NCBI GenBank assembly: GCA_028023455.1
Contig: JAQFVV010000181.1
Coordinates: 2,318,089 to 2,382,088 of the forward strand
Direction: 5' to 3'
Source: Epiperipatus broadwayi
Taxonomy: Eukaryota; Onychophora; Udeonychophora; Euonychophora; Peripatidae
DNA length: 64,000 nucleotides
Shown: positions 57,644-64,000 of the stretch, piece after piece
Position numbering within the stretch: the stretch's first letter is position 1
Layout of the letters: each line of letters opens with the position of its first letter
Made by a program: the position numbers and the translations under genes
Notes under the pieces: model-generated
What the model was told of the DNA's origin: nothing
Database searches by the model: none
The model's input: only the letters and a program-made list of their open reading frames with translations

Positions 57644-57760
57644 GTAGATAAAATTAAAAACTAACGAGTTAAAAAAATAAAATAATGATTGAATGTAATA
57701 TGTTAATCAAAAATTAAAATTATTATAATTTGATTCTGTCCACTCAGATAAATACATGTT

Positions 57761-58045
57761 ATTAAAACAGGCAAAACTCTCCATACATTAGTGTTACTCA
57801 GTGCAAGCCAGAGTAATCAATGGCTGCCAGAAGGCTTGTGCATAAAATCCCTATCTCGTGCCTACTTATCCAATATCCCCAGACTAGTTTCTGGCTTGTT
57901 GCCTTCGTCAGTGAGGAGTCTTAGATCTGAGAGCACTGGACATCCATTGATTGCTCTGGCTTGAACTAAGTGACACTAATTATGGAGAGTTTTGCCTGTT
58001 TTAATAACAGTTATGAGCAAGCATAAGAAATGGTGATCTTGTGAT
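57761..58045. repeat. FB1 foldback element
   Basis: Arm 1 starts ATTAAAACAGGCAAAACTCT at 57761; arm 2 ends GAGTTTTGCCTGTTTTAAT near 58004, followed by the outer block ATAAGAAATGGTGATCTTGT. The outer block is on the right here but on the left in the 9.1-kb copy. The hammerhead sits in the centre. Confidence 0.88.
57869..57928 (-). ncRNA. Hammerhead ribozyme motif (FB1)
   Basis: Minus strand: CTGACGA (57905-57911), helix II GGC/GCC beside an A-A mismatch, GAAA, palindrome ACTAGT, C17; helix I TCCTCA/TGGGGA and outer ATCTAA/TTGGAT. Core complete; short helix II is the weak point. Confidence 0.68.
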
Positions 58046-58419
58046 AAATACATCAGCTTAAAATTATCTTGAGAGTCATTTGGTTTTTTTTTTTCAAATG
58101 TTTTTATTCATATTATTAAAAAAACATGTAGAGAAATGGGAATTTTAAATATATCTAAATATAAAAACAATTTCTCTAGTTTAGTCTTCAAGAAAAAAAA
58201 ATCTCAAAAGTAATGATTTTTTGTCATTTGGCAAATGAATCAATCTAACATTAAAAAAATATGCAAATTTAAAAAACAGAAATATAAGATTTGGGAAAAA
58301 GTGACAAATAAAAAATTTTCGTCATGAATATATGGTATAGTGATTGTCAGATAAATAGACAAGCAGTTAGTCAAATTATTTATATCTATCTGTCTATTTT
58401 TACATAAACCTATTTTATG
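58046..58419. other. AT-rich DNA, nothing recognised
   Basis: Poly-T and poly-A runs (58087-58095, 58193-58200). No gene or element. Confidence 0.4.
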
Positions 58420-58428
58420 ATTGATTTT

Positions 58429-58599
<171 letters not shown>

Positions 58600-58900
58600 C
58601 AATGAATGGATAATAAATATGTAAATTGGTAGAAAAATTGATGGATATTATATAGATGAATAGAGAGCTAGATATATGATCAGTTAGATAGATAAAGTTA
58701 TTGATAGATAAGTAAATAATTAAATAATGGATATTTATTATTTATAAATATAGATAGATAAATAGATTGTTGGATGCATAGATTGATAAATAGATAGAAT
58801 GATTGGGTTAATTGATGATATATATAATTATAAAATTGTTTTTGATGAATAATAGATAAATGATTAATGACAAGATAATGGATAGATAAATTGATGAACT
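58600..58900. repeat. Decayed GATA-type repeat, opposite phase to the TCTA array
   Basis: Interrupted AGATAGATA, GATTGATAAATAGATAG and similar words: the reverse complement of TCTA but much more degraded. A second patch with GGTAGGTAAGTAAG lies at 59070-59230. Old tetranucleotide DNA around a young array. Confidence 0.7.
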
Positions 58901-58959
58901 CCTTCCTCTCGAGAGCACATACACACACACACATATATATATAAACGGAAATAGTCACT

Positions 58960-59038
58960 TCCCACTGAGTTATGTGATGTCAAAAACAATAAAAGAGAGA
59001 ACGTTGTTTTTGACATCACATAACTCAGTTGGAGATAA
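58960..59038. repeat. Palindrome with about 30-base arms
   Basis: ACTGAGTTATGTGATGTCAA and its complement surround a TAAAAGAGAGAACG loop. Outer bases TAATTACTTC / GGAAATAGTCACTTCC are also partly related. No ribozyme core. Confidence 0.8.
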
Positions 59039-59299
59039 TTACTTCTGTGAATTACAAATAAATATAGATTGATATAAATAGGTAGATTGATAATTTGATA
59101 GATGAATGAATGCTTGTAATGGATAGATAAGTAGGCAGGTAGGTAAGTAAGTAGAAGGAAGATACTTAGTTAAGTAGGTATGTGGGGTTGGTAGTTGACT
59201 AAATAGAAAATAAATGATCGATAAGCAGATGAATAGAAATATATCAATATATAAATAAATGGATACATATAAAATATATCCTAACAAGACTGAAGCAAA

Positions 59300-59914
59300 A
59301 CAATATATATATATATATTATAAAAAAAATGATGTAGACAATATTCCTTTGAATGCTTCTCAAAAATTCCTTCAGGGTTTTTTGTTTCTTTTAGCAGTTT
59401 AGGTTCATTTTCTTATAAGATTTTTCTTTTAGGGAAAAAAAATGTTATCGACCACTAAGAAAAAACGGTTTATCTATTGTTTCTAGTCTACTAAAATATA
59501 AAAGTTTAACGTTTATATATATATATTTTTATATATATTATAATTTTTTTAAAAGTATACGGTCCATAATCGACTAAACTAATCATCAAATATTAATAAA
59601 ACAAGAGCATCTTTTAAATATAGTTCCATCTATAATAATCTTGAGTAGTCAGTGATTGCCAGATGGTATGCATTTAAGTCCCTATTTCAGATCAGTTATT
59701 AGCTATAGCCTTTATTAATGAGGCTTGGATTTTAAAATAAATAGTAATACGTTTGGTAACAATCCTTAATTTTATTTCATTAGCTAAGCTAAAAACCTGA
59801 AATTCAAATCACCTCACTCTTTGGAACTTAAATTAATTTCCTTGAACAGTTATATAGATATGATTCTAATAATTTAAATACAAGTATATTGATAATAGAT
59901 GGATAATTAAAATC
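59300..59914. other. AT-rich DNA with a decayed FB1 centre
   Basis: A segment at about 59645-59740 resembles the FB1 ribozyme region (GATTGCCAGATGGTATGCAT, then GATCAGTTATTAGCTATAGC), with the hammerhead core destroyed. The rest is unassigned. Confidence 0.4.
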
Positions 59915-60092
59915 TTAAACTGGATTCCAAGCGATTTAAAAAACCCAGAAAGAGACCACATGTGAGATGGATGGTTGAAATTAGAAAGTGTGCAGGGGTG
60001 ATGTGGAGAAGAGAAGCTAAAAATCAGAGAAGATGGATTGAACTTGGAGAGACCTTCATCCTGCAGCAGATTGATAATGTTTGATGATGATA
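59915..60092 (+). mobile_element. RTE-type LINE 3' end
   Basis: Broken frames read LNWIPSDL, then after a frameshift KRPHVRWMVEIRKCAGVMWR and QRRWIELGETFILQQ with a stop. This is the conserved C-terminal end of RTE-clade RT proteins (KRxRGRPxxRWxDxI, then W..LxExF). The TGATGATGAT tail after the stop is typical of RTE elements. 5'-truncated. Confidence 0.75.
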
Positions 60093-60147
60093 TTGTGGTC
60101 TATACTAAACTTATTGTAATTTAGAAGGAATTATCTATACTGAATTT

Positions 60148-60283
60148 AATGTAATTTAGAAAGGATTTAAACTTAGACTTTAAAGCTTCTTACATCTGTT
60201 GTCATGTGTATTGGTTGTATATGATGGAGTGGATAGCTGTAGGAATCTTGAAAATCTCAGTTCAAATCCCTTCTAAATTACAT
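60148..60283. repeat. Short FB2 derivative
   Basis: Ends ATGTAATTTAGAAAGGATTT and the complementary AATCCCTTCTAAATTACAT, with CTTAGACTTT and TCTCAGTTCA FB2 blocks just inside and about 45 bases between. No ribozyme core. Confidence 0.7.
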
Positions 60284-60824
60284 CAAGAATTACATATTGT
60301 AATCTTATTGTAATCTTATGTACATTAAATGGAGCAGAGGTGATTGAAATCATCATCATCCAAGCACTGAATAGTCATTAATAAATACAAAGTGAGCAAA
60401 GAATTAGCATCACAAGTAAATAATAATAAAAATGATAATATAATACCACTAGCATTAATCATTGAAAGTCAAGACACTAGTAAACCCTTGTGACTGTATT
60501 TAAAAGTGGCCAAATACAAAATCTTAGGTCAATCATTATGTAGCCAATGTCAAATTTACAGCATAATATAAAATCAATTTTCAAAATTTCATCAGCACAC
60601 ACATATTTAAAACTTTAAAATATCTACAATATCCGCGACATTCATCAGCATTACCCTGGGTCATTAAGTATTACGAGAGTCCTCACCATCAATAAATTAA
60701 TTATCAAATCTATAAAGTAAAGTGAAGTATGTGAACTTTAAAAGTGCTATATGACTTAATATTATCCAAATAATTCTACAGAAAACTATTTGAAAGTTCA
60801 TGCACACATTGTATGTGTCTATGT

Positions 60825-61240
60825 TATTAAAAGGAGGTTGCCATGACAACAGTTTGAGATTGTTGATTGTTATTGATATTGGGATTGTCTAAGTGTTGAC
60901 TGGTTTTAATTATTACTTATAAACTCATTTAGCCTTGAACATTATTATACTTATTATATAAGTACTACTTTGGATGCAATTTAAAAATTATAATTGCAGT
61001 TTGTAATGCTATAATTGACTATTTATTAGTCTGAATTCAAAGCAAATCATATTTATTTGTTTAAGAAGTTGTATCAGTAATAATCAAGTTGCTATATTTA
61101 GCATCTATATAAGTATATTGAACCATAAATAAAGATGGAATTCCATCTTTGTTGCTAAAATGAGGTTCTTGACAACAGTTTGAGATTGTCGATTGTTATA
61201 GATATTGGGATTGTCTAAGTGTTGAGTGATTTTAATGATA
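60825..61240 (+). repeat. Direct repeat of about 85 bases
   Basis: GACAACAGTTTGAGATTGT to TGGGATTGTCTAAGTGTTGA occurs at about 60845-60905 and again at 61170-61230. The intervening sequence ends in AT-rich DNA. Could be ends of a small element or a simple duplication. Confidence 0.7.
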
Positions 61241-61282
61241 TGTGTATATAATATTTAAATACATTTATATTTTCAATACTAT

Positions 61283-61606
61283 ATGTAATTACAAGGGGTA
61301 TAAATTCAGATTCAAGCTCCTACAGCTATATAATCCATCTTATACAACTGATACACATGACCACATACATGTGAAAAAGATAAATAACTTCCAATATATG
61401 TATTTCATGCTGGACCAGCACTCATCAGTGAATCCATATCCCTATATCCCACACATATATACAATCAGTGCTCAGTTTAGATTAGGATAGCAAACTTCAA
61501 ACTCCAATAGACAAGTTTCACTATTCTCCACTCTATAGCTTGTTTAAGGTGGATTGTATAGTTGTAGGGAGCTTGAACATTTGGGTTCAAGACCTTTATA
61601 ATTACA
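61283..61606. repeat. FB2 foldback element
   Basis: Terminal arms ATGTAATTACAAGGGGTATA and complementary ACCTTTATAATTACAT, continuing through TCAAGCTCCTACAGCTATA. Carries one hammerhead. Confidence 0.82.
61388..61445 (-). ncRNA. Hammerhead ribozyme motif (FB2)
   Basis: Minus strand: CTGATGA (61422-61428), strong helix II GTGCTGG/CCAGCAT (first pair G-U), GAAA, AT-ACAT-AT helix III, A17. The core is intact but inner helix I (GGATTCA with TTGGAAG) pairs poorly. Moderate chance of activity. Confidence 0.6.
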
Positions 61607-61849
61607 TTGTTAGTAAAGAAAATATATAAATATATATTCAGCCTGTATTCTGCTCATCCCTCTTCTGTATAATTAAATTGGACACAATAAGATTCTATGT
61701 GTGAGGAGTCAGATTGACATATAGTCAACATGGGTGTGATGATAATATTTGCATCAACAAGGGTTTTGAGTATCCCATCTTCATATTTTTCATTAATATG
61801 GATAGCTGAAGAGTTGGAGAGTGGATAAGATTGAAGCTTTTCCAAACTA

Positions 61850-62070
61850 TGACTTGTTATCTCAATATAAACTGAGCATTGATTGTATATACGTATGGGG
61901 AATAATGTTCTGGATCAACAGCTGTGTGCTGATTTAACATGAAATATGTAAATTGGAGATCATTTATCTTTTTCATATGTATGTGATCATGTGTATTGGT
62001 TGTATAAGATAAATGGATAGCTGTAGAGAGCTTGAAAGTCTGCATTCAAATCCCTTATATTCTCTCTCTC
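61850..62070. repeat. FB2 element, inverted orientation, ribozyme decayed
   Basis: FB2 blocks on the opposite strand: TGATTTAACATGAAATATGT, TGTATGTGATCATGTGTATT and GAAAGTCTGCATTCAAATCC. The core is CAGCTGT instead of CTGATGA. Followed by TCTC and TG runs (62056-62113). Confidence 0.7.
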
Positions 62071-62074
62071 TTTC

Positions 62075-62113
<39 letters not shown>

Positions 62114-62164
62114 AATTATATAATTTAATATTTATAAATATAGTAATCAGATATATTTTACAAA

Positions 62165-62225
62165 TTTCATCCACTTAGGAGCGCTTTCAACTATCCTCAT
62201 AGTCTTTGTCAACCAACACTTTGAA
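62165..62225 (-). ncRNA. Decayed hammerhead-like motif (37.6-kb type)
   Basis: Minus strand: TTGACAA in place of CTGANGA, an A, helix II GACTAT/ATAGTT with loop GAGG, GAAA, palindrome AGCGCT, C17, and TTGG/CTAA helix I. Two core changes. Lies just upstream of the PLE remnant. Confidence 0.45.
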
Positions 62226-62299
62226 AGGCTAACCTTCCCAAAATTCCATGATCTTTAAAGAAAATATTCTAAAAAAGGAGCATTATCAAAAAAAATATT

Positions 62300-63570
62300 A
62301 TGGTATATTATCAATATGTTGATGATGTTTTTGTGTGTGGCAGTTCAAATACAATTAAAGAGTTGTTCAAAGAATTAAATAATTTAAATGGCTTAAAATG
62401 GTTAGATAAAAATTTAATGTGTGTTCAGTTTTCTGATCTTAAAATAACTAGAAATCAATGTATGCTGGATTACTGTATGACCATTAAACCAATAGTAAAA
62501 AGAAGTTATATTCCATATAAATCAAGATTGTCAATATCACATAAAATGGCAGGTTTGAAGTCTTTCTTATTTAGAAATAATAGTCTTTGTAAATATTCAT
62601 CAGATAATGGCAAAAATATTGAAATACATTCGAATGAATTGTTAAATGTTGGTTATAATTATAATAAACATCACATGATCACCATTTCTTATGATTGCTT
62701 ATAACTGAATGGCAATATGTATAGAGAGTTTTGCCTGTTTTAATTACAATTATAATCATATATATATAATAATGTTATTAGAGATTTTAATATGATATAT
62801 AAGAATAAAAATTTTAATAATAATATTGATCCTCCTGCTAATAAAAAAATATGGATATCAATATCATATATTTTGAATAATCAAGTACATTTTATAAGGA
62901 AGATTTATAAAGATATATGTGATATTGCATTTTACACACTTCCTACATTAAAACAAATTAATAAATAATTATAAATATAAAACGTCATTTATAAATAAAA
63001 ATTGTATCATATGGATATGTAGGTGTGGTATGGATATATAGGTAAATTGAAATGTATGTTGAAAAAAGAACTAAAGACCACTTGCTGTTGTTAACAAGAA
63101 TTCAGAAAATGAATCAAAATTTCAAAGTAAATAACAATGTTTCAGCATCCATTTTTCATGACCATAATAATTCATGTATTTAGAGTCCACTAGAGGGAGC
63201 CTGGGACTCCAGTTTTCACTGTTATAGGTTCCCTGTTTTATTCACCAAAGTCATAGTTCAATTTAGGATTCATAGATGAAATGTTTACCAAAATGTAGGT
63301 GAATACCTGTTTTATTGTTTTTTCATCATTATAAAAAATTTTGGAACAATTTTTAGTCAAGAATAATTGAGAGTATCTATTGATCCATTAATGCAAATGG
63401 CTGCCATTAGAAATAGGCAAAAGCTAGGTTAAATAATTCTAGGAATCATTAGAATAACATAAAACCTTGGGAAATAATTTTAAATCAAACAAAATAATTT
63501 TAAAAATAATAGAGGTACTAGAAATCCATTTTTTTGTTAGAATAAACAGAGAAATCATCTGGACATCAAA
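62300..63570 (+). pseudogene. Penelope-like element: RT end and GIY-YIG endonuclease, broken
   Basis: The first frame (62300-62704) starts with YQYVDDVFVCG (catalytic Y-x-D-D), then VQFSDLKITR and SYIPYKSRLSISHKMAGL, the PLE order of L-x-F-L-D-x-x-I-x-R followed by the thumb. After an FB1 end a second stretch (about 62828-62967) reads KKIWISISYILNN and CDIAFYTLPTLKQI, matching the PLE connector. Then GYIGK (about 63034) and YVEKRTKDHLLLL with SIFHDHNN complete a GIY-YIG nuclease to a stop at 63183. A tail frame (IIEVLEIHFFVRINREIIW, from about 63482) fits the end of PLE proteins. Several frameshifts; dead. Confidence 0.75.
62662..62745. repeat. FB1 end block inside the PLE remnant
   Basis: AACATCACATGATCACCATT, then TATAGAGAGTTTTGCCTGTT and TTAAT: both FB1 outer and arm-end blocks with the centre missing. 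It interrupts the PLE between RT and connector, or is part of the element. Confidence 0.75.
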
Positions 63571-64000
63571 GCTCACAGAAAACATGGAAAATAAAATGTT
63601 ACCAAAGATGGTGTTAAGAATTTCATCATTGCATCAGATATTAGAAGTGTGGAACAAGTTTTTATGACTGCAAACCTGTCAGGGAAGGCAGAAAATGACC
63701 TAGGGATTACTATAGATACAAAAATTAATCATAAAACTAAGGAAAAAAATCCCAGTGTTAAATTGTTCATAGGAAAAAAGTTATGATATCGTGGTGTCAA
63801 ATGGGAAGTTGCCAAATGTGGCTAAACAGTGCAGGTTGGAAAATTATTTTAAATTTTAATTCGATCACAATTTTAGAATTGAACATTATAGATTGTCTTA
63901 AGCTATCTTCCTGCACAAAAATCAGGTATCTCAGATGATCAGAACTGAAGTTATTAGCCCCTTCCAGTCATGAGTAAAAAATTAATGATTTAAAGACATA
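63571..64000. other. Unassigned sequence at the window end
   Basis: Less AT-rich than average at 63670-63830. No frame longer than a few dozen codons. May continue the PLE remnant or another repeat beyond the window. Confidence 0.35.

Larger units (their letters stand above)
49065..57647 (+). mobile_element. Gag-only LTR retrotransposon (TR-GAG-like), interrupted by a gap
   Basis: Flanked by the 4-base duplication GTAG (49065-49068 and 57644-57647). LTRs begin TGTAACGAG and end CCGGTTACA, with TG...CA extended to TGTAAC/GTTACA. The internal region of 2.4 kb (53171-55553) has a primer-binding site, one gag frame and no protease, RT or integrase, so it needs enzymes from another element. The matching outer duplication means the partial left LTR, the gap, the second LTR, gag and the right LTR belong to one insertion; the middle duplication is probably an assembly fault. 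Without the gap and the duplicated LTR piece the element would be about 6.6 kb. Confidence 0.85.

Overview
The window is about 70% A+T eukaryotic nuclear DNA, almost certainly from an invertebrate animal. It carries metazoan-type CR1/L2-like, RTE-like and Jockey-like LINE remnants, Penelope-like (PLE) remnants with GIY-YIG endonuclease, a Ty3/Gypsy-class LTR element, tRNA-derived SINEs and long dinucleotide and tetranucleotide arrays. The species cannot be fixed from the sequence. I see no host protein-coding gene I can defend; one weak candidate exon lies near 14.0-14.4 kb. The only N-run (50582-51081) is exactly 500 bases, a conventional scaffold gap.

Layout. 1-16 kb: AT-rich DNA with hairpin repeats, a PLE remnant at 3.4 kb and foldback repeats at 6 and 9 kb. 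16-21 kb: a broken CR1/L2-type LINE on the minus strand (coiled coil and SGNH esterase, then APE-type endonuclease, RT, CCHC), with a second 5'-truncated copy joined to its 3' end. 21-28 kb: motif-repeat DNA, a duplicated foldback, a possible solo LTR and a 338-bp tandem array. 28-33.6 kb: old repeats, two SINEs, a Jockey-like RT scrap and a third LINE copy. 34-44.7 kb: a dense field of palindromes and foldback repeats. 45-48 kb: a dead Gypsy integrase tail split by a SINE, and another SINE. 49-57.6 kb: a large LTR retrotransposon coding only for Gag, interrupted by the gap. 57.7-64 kb: foldback repeats, a long TCTA array, an RTE 3' end and a second PLE remnant.

Most interesting signal. Most of the larger foldback repeats hold a type I hammerhead ribozyme (HHR) core, CTGANGA - helix II - GAAA - very short palindromic helix III - UH, often in both arms as an inverted pair. 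At least five sequence-unrelated families share this layout (cores near 6.4, 9.3, 24.1, 24.9, 34.3, 34.4, 36.2, 37.1, 37.4, 42.0, 42.4, 43.9, 44.0, 44.4, 47.1, 57.9 and 61.4 kb). The two copies at 37.1 and 37.4 kb keep every canonical core base. The helix III palindromes differ in sequence (ACTAGT, ACCGGT, ATACGTAT, ATGCAT, AGCGCT) but keep their symmetry, as expected for hammerheads that cleave as dimers. Such HHRs are known from Penelope-like elements and animal retrozymes. Here PLE remnants lie in the same window, and one ribozyme foldback is flanked by an 11-bp target duplication, so mobilisation by a PLE- or LINE-type enzyme is a reasonable inference. I call the foldback families FB1 (9-kb type), FB2 (34-kb type), FB3 (37-kb type), FB4 (24-kb type) and FB5 (44-kb type).
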